Assembly (NCBI GenBank): GCA_020744425.1
Contig: JAGMUV010000015.1
Span: 1,240,001-1,304,000, forward strand
Origin: Dactylonectria macrodidyma
Lineage: Eukaryota > Ascomycota > Sordariomycetes > Hypocreales > Nectriaceae
Length of the DNA stretch: 64,000 bases
Direction of reading: 5' to 3'
Below the pieces are notes generated by a model. It was not told the origin of the DNA and searched no databases. It saw nothing but the letters and a program-made list of their open reading frames with translations. Positions 1 to 11,219 of this stretch are shown here, one piece after another (the stretch's first letter is position 1; every line of letters begins with the position of its first letter). Position numbers and translations under genes: made by a program.

Positions 1-997
1 TGCCAGGGATCGTAATGCTATTTGGGCTACAGGCGCGTGCTCGTACGTGTACATCGCGTAGCCGTTGCAGGTTGGGGTTAGCGATGTCGGTGAATTTTGT
101 TTTGCACACAGGGCAGTGTAACGGCTGCTGCGGGTGCACAGGTCGTTGGACATGCTGGCGTACGTCGGCAACGGAGCGGGCTTTAAATGTTGCGCATCTC
201 TGGTGCTGAAGGGGATCGTGCTTGTAAAAAGGACATGCAAACCAACGCTTTACGGTTGGCGTGCCGTGTCTTGTCTTTTTGGTGTGTTCCTTGTCCGGAG
301 ATCCATTCGGAGGCCGTTTTTTACCACCGCCTCCGCCTCCGCCTCCGCCGCCGTTGCCTTTGCCTTTGCCGTTATTAGCGTTGGTGATGGGCAATGCGGA
401 AAACGATGAGCCGTCACCCTGCAGAGAGCTTGCGTTGCCACCACCGCTAATCCGGTTGTCTCGTCCGGTCGCGGCACGAAGATATCGAGACAAGGTTGAA
501 ATCCACTTGGGGATCAATTCGTCGACGAGAACGTTGGGGTTAAGGCTGAAATCGATGGCGCCAGGGAAGAGTTGGCAGTCCAAGTGGTGCTCATAAGGGC
601 TTGAAGCAGTAGTGCTAGAAATGGTGCTAGGAGGGGTGCTGCTGGGAAGGGTGCTGCTGGGAAGGGTGCTGCTGGGAAGGGTGCTGCTGGGAAGGGTGCT
701 GCTGGGAATGGTGCTGCTGGGAGTACTGGCAATCCTTAGACAGCTCTGGACCTCAGTGTCGCACTGCTCCTGGGGCTTTGGTCGCAGAGGCAAAACTAGT
801 GTCTGGGGAGCATTGATAGCCGCTTTCACGGGCAGCCTGCTAGACGAGGACGGGCGCTATTGTAGAATGTCAGATCTCACACGTCATGCCAACAATGAGC
901 AATGGATGGAGCGTACCAAAAGCCCAAGAAAGTTCCGCGCCTTTTTCGGGTGCTTGACAGCGGCTTTGTTTCGGTAAGTCCCAAAGTGGCGATTCAT
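1..997 (-). CDS. C2H2-type zinc finger protein (fungal ACPF family), 3' end beyond window
   Basis: Minus-strand gene cut by the left window edge; about 310 residues are visible. Exon 1 is 997..917 (27 codons), a 60 bp intron (GTACGC...CAATAG) is 916..857, and exon 2 runs from 856 off the edge; the phase-0 junction joins two open frames. After a low-complexity SSTLP stretch and a glycine run comes a domain with the core WFACPFYKHDP, then an RQHVQR segment, then HCPVCKTKF. This is the paired-finger arrangement of a large fungal C2H2-like family, usually nuclear and of unknown target. The gene at 2856-4439 carries the same type of domain. The family call is firm; the function (DNA binding or protein contact) is inferred, and the start codon rests only on the splice model. 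Confidence 0.7.
636..725 (-). repeat. 15-bp coding minisatellite, six copies
   Basis: Six back-to-back 15-bp units, GTGCTGCTGGGAAGG on the plus strand, start at 636, 651, 666, 681, 696 and 711; the last two carry substitutions. Read on the minus strand they encode repeated SSTLP pentapeptides inside the zinc-finger gene. The unit length keeps the frame, so copy number can change without breaking the gene. Confidence 0.9.
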
Positions 998-2855
998 CGT
1001 CACCAACTTGGTTGTTTCAGTCGTGTCGGCACGTGAAGATTGTGCATGAAGCCGAGTCCCGTGACTTGAATGCTGACCGACGAGCGACCAGTTGCAAGCG
1101 AATGGCGGTAGAATAGTTGAGTGAATAGGTCGGTTGGGTGAAGAAGGGAAACGAAAGAGAAAGAAGTCAAGGTGCAGTCCCGCTGGGTAACAATGAAGGC
1201 GACAGCCCAAAGGGTTGTTGGTTTGGAAATAAAGATGAAGAGACGCATGTCTTCAGCAGAAACAAAGCAGCCCAGATTTGGACGGGGCAGTTATGGTAGG
1301 GCGCTTTGCGGCTCTCCACGGCGTTGGGGTGGGTTCTACCGCCTTACAGGACCACTCCACGCTGCGGCGGACTGGTTCGTTGGGGTGATTGAACGCTATG
1401 AACTAGTTCGCAAAGAGCCTCGCAAGTACGCCTACCAACGCCATCTTCTGGAAATGGGTTGAAATTATGGAGCGAATCAGTCTCCTTGTGGTATAGCGTT
1501 TTTCTACTTCCCCAATACTTCCTCTTCCCCCACACTCTCTCAATCAAATCGGATGCCAACACGCTCCAATGGGCAATACAAACCGGTTGCGTCAACGTTC
1601 TCGAAGGCGAAGCCTCAGTTGACAGCCACGGTTTCGCGGCTTGATCCAGAGTGGGCAGTGCACAACGGCGTGGTAGCCTAGCTGTTTTTCTAGAACATGT
1701 TACTTTTCCCCGTCGAATATTGGTTGATTCAGGCACTAGAAGCTCTACTGTCGCAATGCGAGATCTTATCACTCTGTCATGAATCTGTTGTGTTGCAAGG
1801 TGCTTCTCTAATTCCGGCCTACCCTATATCATAGGCTCTAATGATTATGACCTCATGTCTAAGAGGCTCTTCAAGGTGATTCTGGATTAGTCTCTGCCTC
1901 GGAGCTTCTCAAAAAAAACAACATTGTCTGTTCACAATTTGGGAACCGACACAAACCAAGGCGGCCAGGAATTCGATATCTCTTGGAGGTGTGGTGGAGG
2001 CAGGAGAAGCGGTGTGAGGGGATGGTGGCTGTGACCGACTAATGGCTGTGACAAAATTGTGGCTGTGAAGATTCGTGGCTGTGTGGGTAAAGTGCTTCCT
2101 TGCTTGAGGGCCTAGGCAAGGGGTATGGGTACTCTCGGGATTTTCGGCATGTCGATAACTGTCATCCGACATCTGCTTTGTACTCTCCTTAGAAATCCTG
2201 GTTGCCTATTGGTGTTTAGTGCACGCTGTTGTGTACTACGTACTGCACGGTGCTGCGTAGTAAATCATTCTCACCTCGGCTATTGATTCGGTCAGTAAAC
2301 TTACGCTAACATGAAGGTGTGTCTCCAGTTCCACTTTCTGCTTTCCTTAGCCATTCACAGCCCGTAATTTCACTGCGCAGATGCGTAGAGCGCGACGGCA
2401 TTCATGCATAGTCACCATTGGGCGACTCTTCCCTTCTGCGGGCCGACTGTGGGGACTTACGTCATGACCTGGTTTTGGGGAAGACAAGAAATGTGATAGT
2501 GGTGATGGGACAATGAAAAATAATAACTGAGATGTTGGAAGAAAAGTAGGATGAATACGCTCTCACCATCTAGAAATCTAGGGAACTCTGAAAACAACTG
2601 AAGTTCTGGCTTTTCTTCATCTAGGAACATTGAGTCATGAGAACATACATAAAGAGAGTGATGTCATGAGTTATTAGCGCTGCAACATGAGACCCCATTT
2701 CAAGCATTGCAAAAGCAGGGGGTCTTGCCATTTGATGATGGGGAGCACAATCTTGAATAACGATAATATGAGACGTTTAACTTAGATATATTTGTGCGTG
2801 TGACCTCAGTCTTATTGACCTTGTCGGAAATCACTCGCTAAGTATAACGTTTTGA
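998..2855. other. Intergenic region, no supported gene
   Basis: This stretch lies upstream of the left zinc-finger gene and downstream of the second one. Open frames on both strands (for example 1172-1462 plus and 1344-1772 minus) have no recognisable domain, splice structure or codon signal and I do not call them. The one structured element is a set of four TGGCTGTG octamers at 2026-2083. Confidence 0.6.
2026..2083 (+). repeat. Four TGGCTGTG octamers at 16-17 bp spacing
   Basis: TGGCTGTG occurs at 2026, 2043, 2060 and 2076, with start-to-start distances of 17, 17 and 16 bp and unrelated spacer sequence. It could be a decayed short tandem repeat or a cluster of binding sites. It lies about 1 kb upstream of the minus-strand zinc-finger gene at 1-997. 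Function unknown. Confidence 0.5.
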
Positions 2856-4439
2856 TCAACAACGTAGACTGGATGATGGGCTGGAGGAACCGCTCTGAGT
2901 GTTTCCGGAGAGAATGCAATGTAACACCTTCAAGAGTTCGTTTCTGCTCTTGCTCTCCCATGAACGATCCATTCTTGGAAGCGAGAGATGGAGCAGCCTT
3001 TCAACCATCTTATCCAAGACCTCATCATTCAGGGTCACAAGTTCCTGTGTGTTTCCGTCGACAACCTTTCCCTGGATGCTTTCGCCGTCTAGAAAGCTCA
3101 AGATGATGCCCATACCCTCCCTTGACCAGTACTGTCTGAGCAGACGAACAAAAATCTCAATGACAGAGCAAGAGCAGGGCTTCACTGGCTTCTTCGCTGT
3201 GTCAAAGAGAGTTCTCCAAACCGCCAACCATTGCGCTGCCATTGGCTGTAATGCATAGAGCGGTTCAGATAGTTGTCCTATTTGAAACTCTGTTATGCCC
3301 TCCATTTCAGTTTCCGCGGCTAGATCGCAAGATCCTTCCACAATGTGCTCCTCACACTCTCCGGCAGTAGTGAAGGTTTGGTGACAAATGGGACAATAGT
3401 GAGGCAAACGATGAGCTGCCTCAAGGTGTTGGATAAGACTTTCCAGGTTGGCAAAACCCCCTTCTTTGAGACATGGCCAGTATTTTTGTGGCATTTGAAG
3501 CTGAAAAGGGCAAGCCCAGAGCGTAGCCTTGATCTTTGGGGCATCGACAAGTACAGCTTCCATATCTGCTGGATCGGTAATGAACTCGACTTCGGAGTAG
3601 TCTTCAAAGGTCTCCGTTTTGATTCTTTTTCTCATAGGGGGCGAAACGCTTCTCTTGCGATTTGGTGATTTTCTAGTGAGCTCCGAACCTATCCATTTCG
3701 AGAAGCAACACAGGCCATGCCTTTCCAAGGGATAAAAGACCAATGCATTATCGAAGCTGGAATTGGCGTCTTCCCCAGAGGAGCTCGAACTATTGGAGTT
3801 GTTCATATTCAAATCTGAAGTGCTTGATGGACCATTATCACGGCCTATTTCCCAATTGACATTTATTCCAGGCGCTTGAGATCTAGAAGAGCAAGGCGAT
3901 TCGGTAGAGTTCTCGCACATCTCCTTGAGATCTTTATGCTGGGAATTGTAAAGCGGGTTGGAACCCTGCATGGTGCTCGAGGAAGAAGACGGTTCCGTAT
4001 CATTTGTAGACATGCGTGGGTTTTTCGGGCTGACATTTGGATGAAGGATGTCTGTCTCTTGCTTGATCCACGTCTCCAGGCTCTCGACGTCTAGACACGC
4101 CTCCCGAATCATGTTGCATCTGGCTCTCTGAGACTCTGGTGTCAGATTTTGAGAATACAGGCCGTACAGACCAGCGAGCTCGCCATGTTTCAAGTAATAG
4201 ATTAGCACGACGTGTGCAGGACAGTCCGTAGGCTGAGGGTAGTGATGCAGGGCGAGGGAGTTAGTTTTTAGAAGCCGCATGACGATGTAGATAAATTTGT
4301 CAGCGAGCAAGTGATATTGGGCCGGTGTAGATGGAATGACGCCGTAGATGATAGTGAGTCTGCGGTGATGTTTTGAGGTGATTAGAATTAGAAAACGGGA
4401 AGTGGGAGAGACTGAGACTTGGGAAGCGGGCAGGGACAT
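2856..4439 (-). CDS. C2H2-type zinc finger protein (fungal ACPF family), intronless
   Basis: Single-exon gene of 527 residues. The N-terminal third is helical, with no domain I recognise; residues about 150-225 are serine/asparagine-rich. A basic stretch RKRSVSPPMRKRIK (261-274) looks like a nuclear localisation signal. The zinc-binding core follows: WACPF with C310 and C323, then H338 and H343, then a second finger with C349, C352, H365 and C371. This matches the paired-finger domain of the gene at 1-997, so the two are probably relatives. The C-terminal 150 residues are helical and end in a serine-rich tail. Inner methionines (for example MRLLKTN at residue 54) are possible alternative starts. 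A nuclear regulatory role is inferred. Confidence 0.75.
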   Translation of the reverse strand: MSLPASQVSVSPTSRFLILITSKHHRRLTIIYGVIPSTPAQYHLLADKFIYIVMRLLKTNSLALHHYPQPTDCPAHVVLIYYLKHGELAGLYGLYSQNLTPESQRARCNMIREACLDVESLETWIKQETDILHPNVSPKNPRMSTNDTEPSSSSSTMQGSNPLYNSQHKDLKEMCENSTESPCSSRSQAPGINVNWEIGRDNGPSSTSDLNMNNSNSSSSSGEDANSSFDNALVFYPLERHGLCCFSKWIGSELTRKSPNRKRSVSPPMRKRIKTETFEDYSEVEFITDPADMEAVLVDAPKIKATLWACPFQLQMPQKYWPCLKEGGFANLESLIQHLEAAHRLPHYCPICHQTFTTAGECEEHIVEGSCDLAAETEMEGITEFQIGQLSEPLYALQPMAAQWLAVWRTLFDTAKKPVKPCSCSVIEIFVRLLRQYWSREGMGIILSFLDGESIQGKVVDGNTQELVTLNDEVLDKMVERLLHLSLPRMDRSWESKSRNELLKVLHCILSGNTQSGSSSPSSSLRC

Positions 4440-5422
4440 GGCTGAAGATGAACCAAGTTGGGCACGTAGTGGTGTGAGGCATCAGCCTCTGCGATTGGGT
4501 GCACCAATGAGCCGCCCCTCTTCTCGGGTGTCATGTTGCTAATGTTTTATGCAAATCGGATGCTCAGCCACTGACTCCAAGTTTCTACCCAGTGTTAGTG
4601 CTAGGGTGGCAGCCGTTGGAGACAAGGCTGTGGAGCCACCCCAAGTGCGCATTTAGTTCGCCTTCAGAGCACGCAAGAGCGCGTATCCCGCCTAAGAGAT
4701 CCAAGGCATGCCATGTGTGGGTCAACGTGTGTGTTTAGAATTTGGAATGCTTCTGCGTCTTAACAGTTGTACTTTGGCACTTGACAGGGTGACAGACGAG
4801 TATTAGGCGAGCGAAGTAAGCCAGCGTCACAGGCCAACGCACCTGCGCACCCTGCACACAACATGCATGACACAGGCCCAGGTCCAAGCACCTCCACCAG
4901 TTCAAATGCCTACTGGATACGCGATTTACGGCAAACTGTAACAAGTAGCTAGCTTGGTGCGTGACAAATAGAAATATCCTAGAAATATCTTGAGTGTGAC
5001 ATGTTGTCAGCACATCGCAGGTGGGTTGTCACCATACCTGAGTCTGGGCAGGCCTAACTGGGTCGGTAGAGTATCGGTCGCCTGTAGACGAGACAACATA
5101 AATAATACTAGAAAGATGACCAATATATTTGACCAGGCCATTGGGTGTATGATGTGTTGGCCTCCTTGGCTTGGCTCAAGTTGACTAGGCATTCGGTACA
5201 CCAACCACTGTGTACTAGCGCATTTACGTTCACAAGCCTGTCAGTCACTACAGGGAATGAGATGTGGTATAAGTGCTGGTATTGTAGTCAAGCCTTGACT
5301 ACTTGGCTGGCAAACTATAGTAGGTGCTGTTATTACATCGATATTAACTACACACTCCCGTCCAAGCAATTAAGTGGCATCGTGTCGCACCATTCTCAGG
5401 TATCATTCAACTCTCATCTCCT
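4440..5422. other. Intergenic region, no supported gene
   Basis: Contains the promoter of the minus-strand zinc-finger gene and the 3' flank of the MFS transporter. Short open frames on both strands have no family resemblance. No tRNA, hairpin or repeat was noticed. Confidence 0.6.
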
Positions 5423-7370
5423 TTAGGACGATTTGACATCCTCCACCGTGTTCACGATACCGACACGGCTGACTTCAGTCCCCTCATCCCGACTGGAAGT
5501 AGCTTTCTCATCCTCACTCAGATCATTGGTCTGCGGCTGAGTAATCCCCCTCGACTGCATCGCGGACTGAGTGTGGTTGGTCATGTACGCTGTGGGATCC
5601 TCAATGAACAAGGAACAGACAAGCGCAACAACACTGAATGGGATGGTGATGTAAAAGACAAACTGAAAAGAGCGACCATACGCAGTGCGTACTGCTGCAC
5701 GAAGAATTTCCCGGATGTCCGGCGTGATGCCGTCAATGTCAACCAGCATTCCAGGAATGTCCAGATTGTACTGGATGGTCTCGGGGATGATTGTTGCAAG
5801 GTCTGATGCGTTGAGTCCACTGCCAATAGCTGCGTTTGCAATCTCCTCTCCGGCATATGTCCGGAACTTGGACTGGAAAACAGTGTTGAAAATGGCATTT
5901 CCAACAGCACCACCCGCAGATCGGAACGTTCCAAGAAGACCCATGGCCACGCCTAGTTGAGAGTGCGGGACATGCAAGCTGGAAATGGCATAGCCCAGGA
6001 TTGTAACCAAGACAAACATGGGCACTCCAAAGGCTGGGACAAATGCCCAGGCCAGTTTGCGGTTCGGGTTGACAGTGCCTGCGGCGGCGGCGATGAAGAT
6101 GGCCTGAAGCGCCATTCCGACGACCAGCTGCCACTTAATGTACCTGATTCTGTGGGCAAAGAGCGGTACAAGAACGCCCGTAACTCCTGAAATGAGAGTC
6201 ATGGGAAGTGAGAGAATACCAATCTCGATACCGTCGGTGGTGAACATGTAGAGTGATCCTTGGGGCAACAATGCCGACAAAGCATTGAAGAACATTCCTG
6301 AAACAAATAAAACCACCAAGATGAGTAGGTACCCACGAACCATGGTGAACAGCTTGAGTGGAAACATGGGTGCCTTGGCCCAGATGAAGTCGTAGGCAAA
6401 CGCAGCAATCAGGGCAAGAAGCCCGCCGACAATGGGAACGATGGCGCCGGCGCTCTTCCATGGATACGCGGTCGTGCCACCCCAAGTCAAACCAATGAGA
6501 CATGTTGTGAGTCCAGAGGTGAAAAGGAACAGGCCAATCCAGTCGATCTCACGGAACTGCTGCCATCGCGATTTGTCAAAGTCACCGCGAGGTCGAGGCG
6601 TAGGCCAGTAGAAGAAGGCGGTGCCTAGAAGGGAGATCGCCTCGACGATGACACCGATGTAGAAGATCCATCTCCAGGATGCATACTGATAGAGTGCATT
6701 GGCGAAAAGGACAGAGACCACACCCCTGAAAAACACGAGTTAGTCAAGAACTGCAAGAAGGTAAATGTGCTCCCTTACCAAGGGATGGAGATTCCTCCTT
6801 CGAGAATGCCCAGACCCAGGGAGCGCCATTTGTTCGGGAGCATTTCAGGAACGCCAGCATATGCCACAAAGATGAAGCCAGTGCCAACACCAATGAGAGT
6901 TTCAGCAGCAATCAGGCTCTCGACGTTCTGGGCAGTGCCTCCAACGATGTTGCCTATCGTCACGATGGCCTGACCACCCAGGATGAGTTCTCGCCGGCCA
7001 AAGACATCACTTAGCGGTCCACCCAGTGAGAAGGACACTGCAGTCGAGAGAGACCACGCGCCCACAACCCATGCCAGTTTATCTGCTCCGCCGAGCTCTT
7101 GTGTGATTTGGACGACGATGGCGGCGGCAGATACGAAGGGGAGACCGACACCAGGGCCAAAGGAGAGTGCCATAGACTTCAAAAATTAGTCACCCGGGCT
7201 GGAAGCCTGTAGAAGGAAGGTCTTACAAAGATTGCCAGCCAAGTTCGGAAATCCACTTTCGTCTCAGCCGGGTTATCCTCCAGGGCTGCCCGATGAGGAT
7301 CTTCTTCGAACTCGATGTGCGCCCGGACCTCTTCGGCCAGGCGCTGGTTGTCGCCATGTTTCTTGATCAT
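5423..7370 (-). CDS. TRI12-type MFS efflux transporter (DHA14 family)
   Basis: Three exons, 7370..7227, 7176..6779 and 6725..5423, with introns of 50 and 53 bp, encode 614 residues. A hydrophilic N-terminus of about 43 residues is followed by 14 predicted membrane segments. The loop GPLSDVFGRRELILGGQ (near residue 105) is the MFS signature between segments 2 and 3, and SWRWIFYIGV fits the drug:H+ antiporter-2 class. Overall order and length match the fungal TRI12 family, named for a trichothecene pump but containing siderophore and general drug exporters. It should export a small molecule at the plasma membrane by proton antiport; the substrate is unknown. The Zn2Cys6 regulator and the MDR-type ABC transporter next to it suggest a shared efflux role. 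A second family member lies at 48790-50903. Confidence 0.88.
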
Positions 7371-8071
7371 CGTGGAGGTTCCGTGATGTTGTGTAACGAT
7401 GCAGATGTTGTTGCTGTATGTGATTCCTATGCAGGTTCAGAAGTAAGACAGTTCCACCGGTATGGTAACGGGCTCGACGTCAGGTTTATACGAGCTGATT
7501 GTTACCCCAGATTCAGACGCCTCTTCGGGAAGCACGGGGCATGTGGGGAAATTGAGTTCCCTTGGCATCGAGGACTTAGCTTGCTGCACGATCTAGAACT
7601 ACGGATGACACAGTTCCAACGCAGTCAAATGGTCAGCGTGTGAGGGGCCAGTACAAAAGCCCGAGGCCGGCAGACGCGTTCTACCTCGGAAAAAGGGGAC
7701 TGTGTCAGCCCTTAACTACCCTCCCGGTAATTCTCAGACGTGAGAGACCTCATCTGCCGATAGGGGGTGATTTTGACTTTCACTTCCTGCTAACCCTTGC
7801 TAATATTGGCTTAGATGAGTCTTCCCCGCATTGCTCCTACCTAGTTCCCCGCATGGACCACGCACATGGCGGGCGCATACAATGAACGGGCTGGGTCTAG
7901 ACTCGGTCATTTATAAAACCGGATTAGCGCGGAGTGTACGTGTCTGGTTTAAGGGGTTGGGTGATGTGGTTTGTAAACACAGAACCAGATGTAGATGCTG
8001 ATCAAAACATGTATCTAGATTGAACAGTTGGTCTAATTTGAATTATGCTGAATCTGCTTCCGAAATCCGAT
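7371..8071. other. MFS promoter and 3' flank of the regulator
   Basis: About 700 bp between two minus-strand genes: upstream region of the MFS transporter and 3' flank of the Zn2Cys6 gene. The plus-strand frames at 7293-7643 and 7640-7885 show no domain. No clear binding site was identified. Confidence 0.5.
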
Positions 8072-10690
8072 TCACCCCGGGTTATCGTTTAAGAATCTCA
8101 TCATCTGATGATTCCGGTAGAACCAGTCTCCAAGTTCGGCCCCTGATAAGACCCCTTCAATGCCGAAACCATTAGGCATGTCGTCATTTGACGGTACGAA
8201 GCTTTGTGTCGGATCACCTCCGGTCTGTTCTCTCGCTGGCACTGGGGTGGGCACAGCAAACATCGACGAGGTAAAAGGACTTGGCCCACAAACGGTGGTG
8301 CTCAAATACGTCTCAATGTCTATGCTAGCGACGTCACCGCTCAACATAGGACCATGTATCTCGGTCTTGCTTTTCACCTCGGCATACTTTGCCGCAACAT
8401 CATACAGGGCGCTAAAAATGACAAGCTGCCTGCCACAACTTGCCGAGTACCGCGGAATGTTGGATGTTGACGCAAGTACCTCGACCACTTGCAAAAGCTG
8501 CTGGAGATCAGCCGTATCGGACGTCTCGACAATGTTACAGAAGAGGATGTTGAAGGGTATGAATGGAGAAAGCAAGAGAGCTCCGTTGACCCAAAGGTCA
8601 ACAAGAGGACAGTGTAGCGCTTCATCTGCGACGTGCTTCATGCAGATGACGTGCTCTTGAAGGGTAGTTCTTGCTGCCGAAAGACATTCAGGGCAAGATG
8701 AAGATTCTCCCGAGGGCAGGCTTTTGTAGATGGAGGTTAGCAGTGAGTGACTGCCAACCCTGTCGGCGTGCTTGAAGAAATCGAGCAACTTGGGTTCTAC
8801 GACTTGACCCAAACTCTCTTGTGATTGCTGCTAAAAAAAATTAATCCGCGAAACCAGGCCACTGCAGTAACACTCACAAAGAAGGCATCGTTCTCGGCCA
8901 TCACCCTCTTTAGCTCGGCAGATAGTTGTCTAGCATGAGACGCCCGGACATTGACAGGCTGGGAAAGTGCCTGGGGGCTGTAGACTTCGTCGAATACTCT
9001 TCCATAAAGACTAGCTGTCTCAATTGTATTTGGTATTTTCATGTACCACGGTAGGATTCTGTGCTCAGCGTTGGGCTGCGATACTGTAATTTCGTTATCT
9101 CGAATAGTTGAAGATCGACCTAAGCGAAGGGAGACGGCCTTTTCAAGACGATAGAGTGCCCAGAACAGCGAGATCTTGTGCTGGCTATCGTCCAAGGAGT
9201 CTGTAGCCGTGGAGAATTTGCTATGAAGACCTAGGGCCTGAGCAAGAAGCGAAGCCTTTGAGATGAACGACCATGCCGCAATGGGTTTGCACCTTTGGAT
9301 ACAGTAGAGAGTCTAGTTTGTTTGGGAATATTAGCCAGTGCTAGGAAGCATCGGGTCCAATGCAGTGCGGTCTTACAGCTATGCACAGGGCATGAACATA
9401 GTCTACAGTCGTCGGGATGTGAAAAGAAAGATTCGAGAGCACAGTCTCGAGGTTATCCTTTGAGACAAGTGCCTGCGTAGTGTAATCGAGCTTAGTCGCA
9501 TCGTCTGTCAAAATGCTAGCACACTCCAAGAAGAGCCAATACAGACCCATGTGTACAATGATCAACTCCGCATCGGTGACTAGGCCTGGTGAGTAGGCTT
9601 TAATGACGTATTGGGTAAAGTGACCTAAGGATTTTAATTCCAGCACCCACAATATGTTGATGTGAGAGTGCTCTGGCGATAAATTAGCTACCCAGAGCAA
9701 GTAGACGATTTGGGGAAGACCATCCAGGCCACGCTACCGACCTTGAGCCATTCTCAAGCAGGCCATGACTTTGTCTAGCGGAGGAAGCGGAAGATCCCTA
9801 GAACTAAGGCCAGCTGGAAGCGGCTTTTCGAAAGGATTTGAACTTTGTTGAGAGTCGTTGCGCTGTCTTTGAGTTTCTACAATGTTTTTAAGGGCGTCTA
9901 CCACGGACGTCATTTCAGATGCAACCTGTGAGTGGGGATCGTTGGCCACGGCTGTTTGGAGAAACCTGGTGGCAAAGACAGCCTGGGAAAAGATTGATGT
10001 TTCGATCGTCTCCCCACCAGCTATGGACTGATGGCGCAACTCCGTTCTGGGATCTTGAGTCTGAGCAGAAGATTGGCCCGAAGGCCAGTGTCGTGCTGAA
10101 GGGTGCAAGCCGGATGGAGAGGCAAGATCGGCGCTGTTGAACTTTGCCTGGCTAAGGTGGCTCATCATCTCAGTGAGGTCATCAATCTTTCTCGAGATGT
10201 GCTCCATCTTGCTCTCGCTGTGGAAACACCATGTGAGTGACTCGGTCTGGGCTAGCTTTCGGTGGTCCTGGTCAGATACTCACTACACGCTCGAGATCAA
10301 AACACGCTGCCGCTTTTCCTTGACCTTCTGGCTCAGGGTGTAGGCACATTGTGATTTGGTTTTGATGCAATGGGCGCACGGATGGACGCGGTCACATTTG
10401 ATCTATTACACGCCGGGAACATTAGTACTGCTGGATAGGCTCAGGGTTTGTAACTGGATGCTGGGAGACCTTTCGATAGCGGCAGCGATCACACTAGAAG
10501 AAATAAGTAATCGACCATCAATAATGTGTCATTGCGGAAAGCATACGGCTAATTTTTCTGCTGCGGAAGAGTTTTGTTCGGCCCTGCCCTCACCAAGCGG
10601 AATGGGGTCTTCTTCCAGCGCAGTGTCACCATCTTGCATGGTAACTGGATCAGCGGGGCTTCCGTCACTGTCTGCAGGGGTGAAAATCAT
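8072..10690 (-). CDS. Zn2Cys6 transcription factor with fungal-specific regulatory domain
   Basis: Seven exons: 10690..10547, 10493..10470, 10402..10284, 10217..9742, 9672..9377, 9312..8878 and 8830..8072, giving 750 residues. The zinc cluster is assembled across three exons: cysteines 49, 52, 59, 65, 68 and 75 (CDRC, then six residues, C, five, C, two, C, six, C), exact Zn2Cys6 spacing. A short linker and coiled segment lead into a helical fungal transcription-factor domain (for example LELKSLGHFTQYVIK and KASLLAQALGLHSKFS). Two junctions are less certain. Intron 2 uses a weak GTCTCC donor, but the cluster needs it. Intron 4 (9741..9673, 69 bp) removes an in-frame TAG. It lies between an MFS pump and an ABC transporter and shares a promoter with the latter, so it may control efflux; that is inference. 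Confidence 0.82.
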
Positions 10691-11219
10691 AATATCAGTG
10701 GCCAGAATTTTCTCGTAAAACCATTAACGATGACAATGGGAGATGGAAGAAATGGAGCTGTGTTCGACTCATCTTCCCTGGTTCCTCGATGTGAGAAAGG
10801 CACCGTCACGTGCTCAACAAAATGGGTCAATGCTAACAAATCTCTCTCAATACGAATTACGGCTGTGGGTCTGAGCGGACAGAACGGACTGCCAAGAGGC
10901 CGCTCTCCGCTGAAGCATCCCTAGCTTGAAGCCGAATTAAGAGCGGGCCTTGGTGTCCGTTCTTCCGCTATTCTCATGCTATGTAGCCAAGATGAAGATT
11001 CCTGGTATCTATGATGACATCACGTCTTATTCAATTTCCGTCTTGGTTTTTATCTTGCTCTTTAAAAACCATCTTGCTCGTCCGCATCGTTCAGTCACTT
11101 CCTCTCCTACTTTATCGGCCTTGCTTTCAGTCACTCCCTTATCACAATCCCTCTCTTTTCTTGTCCCAATTCCATCTTTGTTACTCTAAATATTACTTTC
11201 GACCTCAAACCTTTCCACA
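10691..11219. promoter_or_regulatory. Divergent promoter between Zn2Cys6 regulator and ABC transporter
   Basis: 529 bp shared by the regulator (minus) and the ABC transporter (plus). It contains CGG at 10876 and 10885 (6-bp spacer) and, 13 bp on, CCG at 10900 and 10907 (4-bp spacer), a cluster of four triplets of the kind zinc-cluster dimers read. CT-rich stretches near 11090-11210 precede the transporter start, as in many fungal promoters. That the neighbouring regulator binds here is a guess. Confidence 0.4.

Noticed and set aside
1344..1772. 142-codon minus-strand ORF
   Set aside because: Random-looking composition and no recognisable domain.
9734..9736. In-frame stop in the Zn2Cys6 regulator (possible pseudogene)
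   Set aside because: A 69 bp intron (9741..9673) with a CTAAT branch site removes the stop and gives a conserved-looking RMAQ-E-HSHINILW junction.
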